A stretch of 63,686 nucleotides of DNA from DATFUL01 sp041499035 (GTDB lineage: Bacteria; Patescibacteriota; Microgenomatia; UBA8517): positions 1 through 63,686 of the forward strand of contig JBGQJK010000004.1 in assembly GCA_041499035.1 (NCBI GenBank), written 5' to 3'. Positions 7,919 through 15,676 of this stretch are shown piece after piece (position 1 is the stretch's first letter; each line of letters opens with the position of its first letter). Position numbers and translations under genes: made by a program. Below the pieces are notes generated by a model. The model made no database searches. It was not told the DNA's origin and saw only the letters and a list, made by a program, of their open reading frames with translations.

Positions 7919-9628
7919 ATGAATAGATTTTTGAAAAAAAATTCTGCCAAAATACTGTATATTACGGTCCTCGTATTCACTTTTCTTTCCCACGCGTCTT
8001 ATCTAAATAGTGGATTTACCTGGCTTGATCATGGGGATATTGAAGCCGGGCGAACTATCATTCCTCTTTCGGACTATCCTATTATGTTAGTCACACGATT
8101 TGGAGAAACAGGATTCTACAGGCCCCTTGTTACATTTACCAATAGTTTAGATTATGCGCTTTATAAAACAAATGCCACAGGATACCATCTAACAAATACT
8201 TTGCTCCACACTGCAGTTACCGCCGTAGTACCTCTTTTTCTGTCTGTTTTTTTTACTTTTACCGCAGTAGAAATGCTTCTGGCAATGCTTATCGTTGGAG
8301 TTCACCCCCTCTCATGGTTGGAGGTCGGTGCAATTACGCACAGACAGGAACTTTTTTTGACACTCTTTACTCTTCTGACTGCCTACTTCCATAAAGAGGC
8401 AAGACTTCAAAGGCGGGAACTTTATAAGGTTCTTGCCGCAACTTGTTTTTTGCTGGCACTTTTTTCCAAAGAAACAGCTATTGTGATTGTCCCCGCAATC
8501 ATTATTTTTTGGGAGTTAATCCAGAAAAAAAATAAACTCAAAAGTATAAAGCAAAAATCCCAGTTGAGTCTCTATATCTCTGAAGTGATTGTATTTGGGA
8601 TATATATATTATTTCGCCAGCGAGCAGTACCAGAGCTTTGGAGAGCGTCAAGCCCTCCCCTTTCTTTCTCTGATGCAATAGGAACCCGCTTATCAGTTCT
8701 ATCTCGATTAGTAATAGATTTTGTTAGTCCCGTGCGTCCACCCCTCAGTGACGCGATCCCGGTTGTAGGACTATTCACGCCTATTCCAATGTTAATCTTT
8801 ATAGCATTGGTAATTCTTGTAGTACTTATTATTAAAAGGGGAATTAAATCCGAATTAGGGAGAGCAATCATTTTATGCTTAATTCTTTTGACGCCTGCAC
8901 TAAATATTATTCCTGTTCCACGAATTGGTTCTCCACATTATGGGTATTTACCACTTGTTGTTTTTAGTGCGCTCGTGATACTTATTGTTCGCTTCCTAAG
9001 AAAATCTTTTGATACCCACGGTATTTTCATCCTTGTAGTTGTTGGGTTCTGGATTCTTGTCATGGCTATGAGTACTTTTTGGGGCGGTTTTCATTTTAAA
9101 GATGACTACACACTGTTTCAGCCGGAAGTTCTCCACGACTCTCACTTTCTGGAAGGATATTATTATTTAGGTAACTACTACTTTAAAAAACAAAATCTGG
9201 AGGCTGCCGAGAAAGAGTATTTTCTAGCCTTAAAGTCTGACCCAAAAATACTGGCTTACCAGGAAAAACGATCAATATTTATTAATTTAGCCAGTGTCTA
9301 TTTGCAAAATAATCAGCTTGATAAAGCAGATCAGATGCTCTCTAATGCGGAGGAGTTAAAGGGAACGGGAAATGACCTTACCCTTTTTCATAATCGAATG
9401 ATACTTTCATATAAAAAACAAGATTATAAGGCTGTATTTCAACTTTCTCAGGATAATCAGGCCTTTCCCTACAGTCCAATTATATATATAATTTTGGCTG
9501 ATTCACTCCATCATCTCGGCCGTGATACAGAAGCGATAGCTCTTTTGAAAAATCTCCTCCCGCTTCTTAATCAAAGTGAGCAGGGCAAAATTCAATTACT
9601 CATAAAAAGTCTTTCTGTTAATAAATAA
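7919..9628 (+). CDS. TMTC-like GT-C membrane protein with C-terminal TPR repeats
   Basis: The 569-aa protein has about ten membrane spans up to residue 395 and then TPR repeats (about 400-565; for example YYYLGNYYFKKQNLEAAEKE). The first loop holds an acidic site (FTWLDHGDIEAG) and the segment FYRPLVTFTNSLDYALY, then YHLTNTLLH, a combination typical of TMTC/GT-C glycosyltransferases that move mannose or other sugars from a lipid carrier onto proteins. The TPR part would lie outside the cytoplasm. Acceptors are unknown; the many Thr-rich linkers of neighbouring secreted proteins are plausible candidates (inference). Confidence 0.7.
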   Translation: MNRFLKKNSAKILYITVLVFTFLSHASYLNSGFTWLDHGDIEAGRTIIPLSDYPIMLVTRFGETGFYRPLVTFTNSLDYALYKTNATGYHLTNTLLHTAVTAVVPLFLSVFFTFTAVEMLLAMLIVGVHPLSWLEVGAITHRQELFLTLFTLLTAYFHKEARLQRRELYKVLAATCFLLALFSKETAIVIVPAIIIFWELIQKKNKLKSIKQKSQLSLYISEVIVFGIYILFRQRAVPELWRASSPPLSFSDAIGTRLSVLSRLVIDFVSPVRPPLSDAIPVVGLFTPIPMLIFIALVILVVLIIKRGIKSELGRAIILCLILLTPALNIIPVPRIGSPHYGYLPLVVFSALVILIVRFLRKSFDTHGIFILVVVGFWILVMAMSTFWGGFHFKDDYTLFQPEVLHDSHFLEGYYYLGNYYFKKQNLEAAEKEYFLALKSDPKILAYQEKRSIFINLASVYLQNNQLDKADQMLSNAEELKGTGNDLTLFHNRMILSYKKQDYKAVFQLSQDNQAFPYSPIIYIILADSLHHLGRDTEAIALLKNLLPLLNQSEQGKIQLLIKSLSVNK

Positions 9629-9718
9629 CTACGGGTATTTGGACTGAGATAAATCGTAAGGTCAACTACTTGACAAGTCAATAAAAAATGGCGACTATTA
9701 ATGCTATAGTAGCGCTAT

Positions 9719-10303
9719 ATGTCTAAACGTATAATCATTGTCTTAGTTGCATTCTTAGGTCTCGGGCTATTACTATTTATTATTATAGTTCGGCAAAATA
9801 ATCTTAAGAACAACCAAGGATTACTTAGTAGATTAAGTACATCCAATAATCCAACCTACCCCCCTTCCACTCTTGCCCAAACAACCCTATGGCTAGAACC
9901 CAAACCTATAACTCCCGATGCAAATGGAAAAGTAACCATTAGCGTCTACATTAATGCAAACGAAAATCAAGTGACGGGAGTACAGCTTGAGATCGCCTAC
10001 GATCCAACTCTACTCCAATACGAGTCAATAAAAGGGAGTGATTTATTGGGAGGTAAACCGGTACTCATAAAAAAGATCGATCAAGGCAGAGGAAGAATTA
10101 CATTCGGAGTTGGGCTTGGGCCGGACCCGCAAAGTGCGCCCATCCAGGGTGCAGACGAAATTGCCACACTCGTCTTGAGACCTGTCTCAAAAACTGTTGG
10201 AAGCACAGAGGTCAAGCTGCTACCTGAATCAAACATTACTGCAATAGGAGTGAGCGGATCGGCGTTAACAGATACAAAAAATACAACTGTGAATTTAAAG
10301 TAA
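9719..10303 (+). CDS. Membrane-anchored cohesin-domain protein
   Basis: An N-terminal membrane span (about 3-24) is followed by a Ser/Thr/Pro stretch and a single cohesin domain (about 55-194). Features of the cohesin fold are clear: GKVTISVYINANENQVTGVQ, then LEIAYDPTLLQYESI, the loop rich in Gly and Asp, and a C-terminal strand series ending TTVNLK. Cohesins bind dockerin modules. The dockerin-bearing phosphoesterase at 10311 starts 8 bp after this gene, so it is the obvious candidate partner. Such an arrangement would hold the enzyme on the outer face of the membrane. A TATAGT box lies 8 bp before the ATG. Confidence 0.8.
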   Translation: MSKRIIIVLVAFLGLGLLLFIIIVRQNNLKNNQGLLSRLSTSNNPTYPPSTLAQTTLWLEPKPITPDANGKVTISVYINANENQVTGVQLEIAYDPTLLQYESIKGSDLLGGKPVLIKKIDQGRGRITFGVGLGPDPQSAPIQGADEIATLVLRPVSKTVGSTEVKLLPESNITAIGVSGSALTDTKNTTVNLK

Positions 10304-10310
10304 GACCACA

Positions 10311-11981
10311 ATGATTAAAAAAATCATCCAGAGGATAAGAGAATATCGCTTTATTGTTCTGCCGGTAGTGCTTATTGGGATGTTCGTCTATGTGTATACC
10401 TATCTCCACGGAACTCCATTTCAGTCTCACGCTCAAAGTACCGCAACAGTGACATTCGGAGCCGTCGGAGACATGGGCGGAAGTAGTAATGGTCAAGCTG
10501 TATTAAGCGCGGCCGCTGGAGCTAATCTTAACTTTTTCCTACACGTTGGAGATTTTAGTTATGACAGTCAGGGAGGCCCTTCTGGCTGGCCGACCTGGGT
10601 CAAAAGTATTGTTGGCACAATTCTTCCCTATGAGATAGTCGAGGGGAATCACGACAGTTGTTGTATTGCAACCTATGTACAAGGGCTCCCCCACAAAATA
10701 TCTAACTTAGGCCAACAGTTTAGTGGGTCCTACGGCATAGATTATTATTTTGACTATCCAACCACAAGTCCCCTGATGCGGGTTATTATGATTAGTCCTG
10801 GACTTTACGGCGTAGATACTAATTGGCTCAATACTTCCATAGACTCAGCCAAAGCAGCGGGGTTGTGGGTAATAGTAGGCAATCATCTCAATTCCATTAG
10901 CACTGGACAGAAAAGCAATGAGATAGGAACCACCCTCGACACATTGCTAACTAAAAAAGTTGACCTAATTTTACAGGGACATGATCATAATTATCAAAGG
11001 AGTAAACAGCTTACTTGCGCGCCCAGGAGTACCGTACAGACGAGCTGCATTGTAAATAATGGACCTAACTATACCAAAGGAGTAGGATCGGTCTTACTTA
11101 TTGATGGAACGGGAGGAAATGGCTTCTATGGAGTAAGCGCATCTGATTCAGAAGCAGGCTATTTTGCTGCGATTAACAGTAATACATATGGGTATACAAA
11201 GTTTACCGTCACACAAACACAGCTATCTGCTCAATTTATCCGTGCTGCAGGGGGGACGTTTTCTGATAGTTTTACTATCAGCTCAGGCGGCGGTCCAAAC
11301 CCAACACCCGTCGTTACTCCGACTCCAACCCCCAATCCTACCGGCACACCCCGCCCGGGTTCTACACCGACACCCACACCAATTAAAACCGCTACTCCTG
11401 CACCGACTAGAACACCTACCCCAACACCGGCACCAACAAATTGTGTAGCGGTATCGAATAGTCTGGGTGTTGCAACGTTCACTGCTACAGCAGCAACCAC
11501 CGGAAGCTATCGTGTCTGGTCCAGAATTATGGCGAGTAGTAATTCTTCAAACTCGTACTATATCCAAGTTGATAATGGCTGCCCGACACTTGTCGGAGGC
11601 GCGGTGATTCCCTTAAACACCTGGACCTGGGTAAACTATCAGAACGGCAGCACGAGTCAGACGATAAGCTTTAACCTTGCCGCTGGGGCTCACACGGTAA
11701 AACTAATCGGGAAATCGGCAAACACAAAAATCGACCGGCTTATTATTACTAATAACACAAGTTGTATTCCAACAGGAACCGGGGACAACTGCGCAACTGC
11801 CGGCACGGCAAATCCGGCAGCTGATGTCAATAGCGACGGCAGAGTTAATATTGTGGACATCGGCATAATTATAGACAACTATGGCAAAAGTCCTCCTCCC
11901 AACCTGAGGGCCGACGTAAATGGCGATGGAACTGTGAATATAGTTGACATTGGCATCGTAATAGATAATTATGGACTGTAG
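10311..11981 (+). CDS. Secreted metallophosphoesterase with CBM-like domain and C-terminal type I dockerin
   Basis: The 556-aa protein has an N-terminal hydrophobic segment (about 13-32), a calcineurin-like phosphoesterase domain (about 43-325; blocks GDMG, VGDFSYD, EGNHDS, VGNHLN, GHDHNYQRS), a Thr/Pro linker (about 327-380), a carbohydrate-binding-like beta-sandwich (about 380-485; YRVWSRI, AGAHTVKL) and a dockerin at the C-terminus. The dockerin has two calcium loops, DVNSDGRVNIVD and DVNGDGTVNIVD, each followed by IGI(I/V)IDNYG. Dockerins dock onto cohesins such as the one encoded just upstream. The substrate is unknown. The gene lies in a co-directional block of cohesin, dockerin and YPGA-family genes. 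Confidence 0.87.
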   Translation: MIKKIIQRIREYRFIVLPVVLIGMFVYVYTYLHGTPFQSHAQSTATVTFGAVGDMGGSSNGQAVLSAAAGANLNFFLHVGDFSYDSQGGPSGWPTWVKSIVGTILPYEIVEGNHDSCCIATYVQGLPHKISNLGQQFSGSYGIDYYFDYPTTSPLMRVIMISPGLYGVDTNWLNTSIDSAKAAGLWVIVGNHLNSISTGQKSNEIGTTLDTLLTKKVDLILQGHDHNYQRSKQLTCAPRSTVQTSCIVNNGPNYTKGVGSVLLIDGTGGNGFYGVSASDSEAGYFAAINSNTYGYTKFTVTQTQLSAQFIRAAGGTFSDSFTISSGGGPNPTPVVTPTPTPNPTGTPRPGSTPTPTPIKTATPAPTRTPTPTPAPTNCVAVSNSLGVATFTATAATTGSYRVWSRIMASSNSSNSYYIQVDNGCPTLVGGAVIPLNTWTWVNYQNGSTSQTISFNLAAGAHTVKLIGKSANTKIDRLIITNNTSCIPTGTGDNCATAGTANPAADVNSDGRVNIVDIGIIIDNYGKSPPPNLRADVNGDGTVNIVDIGIVIDNYGL

Positions 11982-12010
11982 AGTAAATATTTATTATAAT
12001 TTATTAACTG

Positions 12011-12487
12011 ATGAATAATCTGCCTAAAAACAAGCTAGTGCTGATGATCGCAGGCCTCTTAGTCTTGTTGCTAATAGGGTTTGTGGTATTTTACTTGGCA
12101 ACGCCTCAAAGTCTTTATTGGTCTGCCAAAGAAGTCGGAACGGATGAGGTTGATGTCTATCTTCAGGGACCGGAAGCTCCCAAAGTATCGGGTTTTGACT
12201 TAAAAATTGCATTTGATAGAAGTAATGTCCATGTAGACTCAGCCGAGGCTGGCAGCTTTTTTGCAAGTCCCATTACTGTAAAATTCGACAGCAATAGCCT
12301 TTCTTATTCATTAATAACAAATCCGGTAAATAAAACCGTTTCTGACCCCACAAAACCGGTTATGAAATTCCGCTTGACCCCAAGCCCATTAACCGGTTAC
12401 AAGTTTTCCGTTCTACCCGCAAGCCAAGTCTATGTCAGCGGGTCGGGAGGAGCTTTCCCGAAAGCATCTGATTTAATTTTAAAATAA
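12011..12487 (+). CDS. Membrane-anchored cohesin-like protein
   Basis: The 158-aa protein has one N-terminal membrane span (about 9-29) and then a beta-rich domain resembling a short cohesin: VSGFDLKIAFDRSNVHVD corresponds to the cohesin strand pair that precedes a YDP-like turn, and the C-terminal strands run through FSVLPASQVYVSGSG. The match is weaker than for 9719 and 12492, and key cohesin positions are less obvious. It lies 29 bp after the dockerin phosphoesterase gene and 4 bp before another cohesin gene, which supports the reading. A TATAAT box lies 10 bp before the ATG. Confidence 0.6.
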   Translation: MNNLPKNKLVLMIAGLLVLLLIGFVVFYLATPQSLYWSAKEVGTDEVDVYLQGPEAPKVSGFDLKIAFDRSNVHVDSAEAGSFFASPITVKFDSNSLSYSLITNPVNKTVSDPTKPVMKFRLTPSPLTGYKFSVLPASQVYVSGSGGAFPKASDLILK

Positions 12488-12491
12488 AACA

Positions 12492-13304
12492 ATGTCCAAA
12501 GGAAAGATAATAGGAATTACGATAGGGTCTTTATTTTTGGTTGCCGGTATCGCCGTGGGAGTATTTTTAGCCCTCAGACAACAGCAACTTAATAGTAGTG
12601 CTGCTCCGGCCACCTCGATGCTAATCACACCCGCTTCACAGAACAAGAATGCAGGCGATACCTTCTCCTACACAGTTCAGATGGATACGGGAACAAATAA
12701 CTCGATTGGTTTTGATCTGGTACTCGACTTTAACCCTCAAATCTTTCAAGTCACAAGTATTACTCAAGGGCCGGCAATTACAGGTTTTCAGGAAATCAGA
12801 AATAGTATAGATAATGCAACCGGAAAGATTTACTATAGTGTTTATAATGCTGATGCTACAAAGGCAGTACACGGATCAGGGCTTAGTATATTAACAGTTT
12901 CGGGGATGGTTAAGGCAGGCTCCCCCGCCGGTAGTTATAGTTTTACATTTGATTCAAGTAGCGCGGTGGCAGGGCTAACTGAAGGCCAAAACGTTCTTAT
13001 TTTGACAGCTCCGGGGTCGGTTGTAGTTGGCACAGGTGGCGCATCAGCTGCCACACCCACAGCAACTCCTGGACACACGGCCACGCCAACACCGACATCA
13101 GCCGGAAGCAGCTCAACGGCCACTCCGACTGCCACACCGATAGCCACAGCTACCGCAACAAGTTCTGATACAAGTTCCCCCAGTGCCACTCCAACTCCGA
13201 CATCCATGCCCATTCCTGTTACAGGTTTTGATTTTCCGACAATGATTATGGGCGTGGTCGGGCTCGGAGCAATAGTCCTCAGTATTATCGCCATGGCACT
13301 ATAA
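12492..13304 (+). CDS. Cohesin-domain protein with Thr/Pro stalk and C-terminal IPVTG membrane signal
   Basis: The 270-aa protein has an N-terminal membrane span (about 7-27), a cohesin domain (about 40-178; GDTFSYTVQMDTG, IGFDLVLDFNPQIFQV, LTVSGMVKAG), a Thr/Pro/Ser stalk (about 180-238) and a C-terminal hydrophobic segment preceded by IPVTG. The tail has the order of a cell-wall sorting signal (xPxTG, hydrophobic stretch) but lacks the basic terminal residues. It may be a double-spanning protein or a substrate of a divergent sortase or exosortase. It would display one cohesin on a stalk, well placed to bind the dockerin enzymes at 10311 and 13816. Confidence 0.8.
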   Translation: MSKGKIIGITIGSLFLVAGIAVGVFLALRQQQLNSSAAPATSMLITPASQNKNAGDTFSYTVQMDTGTNNSIGFDLVLDFNPQIFQVTSITQGPAITGFQEIRNSIDNATGKIYYSVYNADATKAVHGSGLSILTVSGMVKAGSPAGSYSFTFDSSSAVAGLTEGQNVLILTAPGSVVVGTGGASAATPTATPGHTATPTPTSAGSSSTATPTATPIATATATSSDTSSPSATPTPTSMPIPVTGFDFPTMIMGVVGLGAIVLSIIAMAL

Positions 13305-13307
13305 CCA

Positions 13308-13838
13308 ATGGAAGCTCCTGAAAAGAAGACTCAAGAAACTAACAGAAATCCTACCTCTTTTATTTCCAAACAGAAATTATTTGTTGCAATCGCGATTGTG
13401 GCAGTAGTCCTAACTGCCGGCTTTGTTTACTCACAGTTTATACCGCAGGGCGGTAGCAATATAAAACTTGCTCAGGGTTTTCCGGTTATTCCTATATACC
13501 CCGGCGCGACACTTTCTAAATCGGCATCCGACCCGCACGAAGGGGTTATGTATATCGGTGTTAAATATAGCGCAACCTGGACCAGTAAAGCCCAAGTACC
13601 TGATATTTCAAAATGGTATCTTGAAAAACTTAAAGCCTCCGGATGGACTGTAGATACTCTGCCGGCAAACTCGGAAGCTAGCGATGTACAACTGATTACA
13701 CTCTATAATAAAACCTATAACTTAAATATGTCATTCACGAGAGATCAAAACACCGGTCTTACAACTATCACATCTGAATTTTCCACAAATTATAAAGATT
13801 TTTGCAATAACATGTATGGAAAACCTTGTTCGGATTAA
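13308..13838 (+). CDS. Membrane-anchored protein of an unnamed family with a YPGA motif (paralogue 2)
   Basis: The 176-aa protein has one membrane span (about 25-45) and a domain with FPVIPIYPGATLS, YSATWTSKAQVPDISKWY, LEKLKASGWTVDTLP and a C-terminal strand block. It is closely similar along its length to the protein at 15142 and more distantly to that at 6210. The function is unknown. It starts 3 bp after the cohesin gene and its end overlaps the start of the dockerin phosphoesterase at 13816 by 23 bp, so translation of the two is probably coupled. Confidence 0.6.
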   Translation: MEAPEKKTQETNRNPTSFISKQKLFVAIAIVAVVLTAGFVYSQFIPQGGSNIKLAQGFPVIPIYPGATLSKSASDPHEGVMYIGVKYSATWTSKAQVPDISKWYLEKLKASGWTVDTLPANSEASDVQLITLYNKTYNLNMSFTRDQNTGLTTITSEFSTNYKDFCNNMYGKPCSD

Positions 13839-15048
13839 AAAAACAGTCTATTTGTTTTTGATATTAATTGGCTTATTTGTGTTTTCGCTTGTTAATCCTT
13901 CAAAAACACTTGCCGGCTTTAGATTTGTAACGTGGGGGGACAGCCGCGACAGCCCAAGTATTTTGGGGCAAGAGTCAACCCAAGTAAAAACGTTAAGCCC
14001 CCAGCCGGTGTTTACTCTTTTTAATGGGGACTTGTGCGGCAGTTGGAGTACCAGCTGTATGCAAGCTTGGGTCGGTTATATAAACGGTAGCTCGAATAAC
14101 GGAATTGGGAATATTACATTCCCAGTGCGCGGGAATCACGATTCGGGAAGCGGTACAGCCTGGTCAACGTTTTTCAACCAAAGCACAACTGCAACAAGAG
14201 TTGGGGCGACTAATTACAGTGCTCTCACTCCGGATATGACCTACTCTTTTGACTACCAAAACGCTCATTTTGTGGGTCTTGACCTTCCCGGCGGTGACGT
14301 ATCCAGTATGAGTAGCGCTGAAATCACTTGGTTGGATAATGATCTTAAAGCGGCGGAGGCGAGGGGGATTCAGCTTGAGTTTTTATTCTGGCATGGCCCA
14401 TTATATTATGTTGACGACCATTCTTCTTCTGCGCCGGGAGGATTAGTTACAGTCCTAAATAATCATCCTAATGTTGTAGCTGGTTACTACGGGCATGAGC
14501 ATGTTCTTGCCCATGTAACGGTGGACAGTAGCCGTTATCCAGCAATGACAAATCACGCAATTGAAGAGTTCGTAGACGGTACTGCCGGTGCGCCTCATTA
14601 TAGTTGCGCTTCAGGGAGAAGCGATTTTTGTCAGGCGGTGGATGCTTTTGCGGTTACCGACGTACTTAGCGATACCCAGTTTACCGTATCTCTTTATAAA
14701 CTGGGCTCAGGCACCCCGATATACCAAAAAACATTTACAAAAGGGGTAGTAACCCCTCCTGGAAGTGGAACCCCATCACCTACCGGGGCCGCTACGCCAA
14801 CACCAAGATCCTCACCCACTCCGACTCCCGGACCCCGTACCCCTACCCCAATCCCTACGCCTACTATTAATCCCCAAGTAGTTGACGTTAATAGCGACAG
14901 AACCATAAACATTGTTGATATCGGTATAATTATCGACAACTACGCTCAGCGCCCACCTGCTAACACCCGAGCTGACATTAATCACGACGGGGTAGCAAAT
15001 ATTATTGACATCGGTCTTATAATTGACCACTACGGCCAAACTTACTAA
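13816..15048 (+). CDS. Secreted metallophosphoesterase with C-terminal type I dockerin
   Basis: The 410-aa protein has a signal peptide (about 8-33), a calcineurin-like phosphoesterase domain (about 35-305; WGDSRD, FNGDLCG, VRGNHDSG, FWHGPLYY, YGHEHVLAH), a Thr/Pro linker (about 312-352) and a dockerin. The two calcium loops are DVNSDRTINIVD and DINHDGVANIID; the first has Arg where Gly is usual. There is no separate carbohydrate-binding domain, unlike 10311. It would be secreted and captured by the cohesins encoded at 9719, 12011 or 12492. The substrate is unknown. Confidence 0.85.
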   Translation: MENLVRIKKTVYLFLILIGLFVFSLVNPSKTLAGFRFVTWGDSRDSPSILGQESTQVKTLSPQPVFTLFNGDLCGSWSTSCMQAWVGYINGSSNNGIGNITFPVRGNHDSGSGTAWSTFFNQSTTATRVGATNYSALTPDMTYSFDYQNAHFVGLDLPGGDVSSMSSAEITWLDNDLKAAEARGIQLEFLFWHGPLYYVDDHSSSAPGGLVTVLNNHPNVVAGYYGHEHVLAHVTVDSSRYPAMTNHAIEEFVDGTAGAPHYSCASGRSDFCQAVDAFAVTDVLSDTQFTVSLYKLGSGTPIYQKTFTKGVVTPPGSGTPSPTGAATPTPRSSPTPTPGPRTPTPIPTPTINPQVVDVNSDRTINIVDIGIIIDNYAQRPPANTRADINHDGVANIIDIGLIIDHYGQTY

Positions 15049-15141
15049 TCGAACCTTCACAAGTACTCCGGAATTCAAGAAAATAAATATCTACTATTGA
15101 ACCTGTAAAACCGCAGTGTTATATTTTAAACAGTTGCCTAT

Positions 15142-15651
15142 ATGCGATATCTTGAAGAGTTTACCCAGATATCTTTTAAAAAATCAGCCTTCGTAATTAA
15201 AAACAAAGTACTCCTTGCTTTTCTGATATTGGGACTCATTATAACTTTCGGGCTTACATTCTTAAAATTTAACGGTGCATTAAATGCGAGTGCTCAACTT
15301 TTGAAAGAGTTCCCGAAAATTCCGGTATTTCCTAACGCAAGGCTTACAGGAACTGCAACGGACCCACATGAAGCTGAAAAGTACAACGGTATCAAATATA
15401 GTGCAACCTGGAGTGTTAAGGACAAAGTTCCCAATGTCTCAAAATGGTACGTATTAAAACTAAATTCGGAAGGTTGGACTATAGATACACGGTCGGCAAA
15501 CCTGGATGCTTACGATATACAACTTATTACGTTTCATAACGACACATATACTTTAAACCTGTCAGTTATGAGAGATGCTGCAAGAAATCTTACAAGCGTT
15601 GTCACTGAAATCTCAACCAGATATTCCGATACACGGGAGCCGGGCGAGTAA
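15142..15651 (+). CDS. Membrane-anchored protein of an unnamed family with a YPGA-like motif (paralogue 3)
   Basis: The 169-aa protein has one membrane span (about 23-44) and a domain with FPKIPVFPNARLTG, YSATWSVKDKVPNVSKWY and LNSEGWTIDT. Long stretches match the protein at 13308 residue for residue, so the pair looks like a recent duplication flanking the dockerin phosphoesterase at 13816. The function is unknown. The 93 bp upstream hold a TATATT box but no recognised gene. Confidence 0.6.
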   Translation: MRYLEEFTQISFKKSAFVIKNKVLLAFLILGLIITFGLTFLKFNGALNASAQLLKEFPKIPVFPNARLTGTATDPHEAEKYNGIKYSATWSVKDKVPNVSKWYVLKLNSEGWTIDTRSANLDAYDIQLITFHNDTYTLNLSVMRDAARNLTSVVTEISTRYSDTREPGE

Positions 15652-15662
15652 GCAGAGTAATC

Positions 15663-15671
15663 TGATATAAT
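15663..15671 (+). promoter_or_regulatory. Extended -10 promoter, leaderless start
   Basis: TGATATAAT is an extended -10 element (TG at 15663-15664, TATAAT at 15666-15671). Only 5 bp separate it from the ATG at 15677, so transcription should begin at or next to the start codon. There is no room for a Shine-Dalgarno sequence. Confidence 0.6.
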
Positions 15672-15676
15672 TTGTC

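Noticed and set aside
9719..13304. A complete cellulosome with a multi-cohesin scaffoldin
   Set aside because: Each anchored protein has only one cohesin, and no scaffoldin with repeated cohesins is present in the window. A simpler one-to-one display is the most that can be supported.
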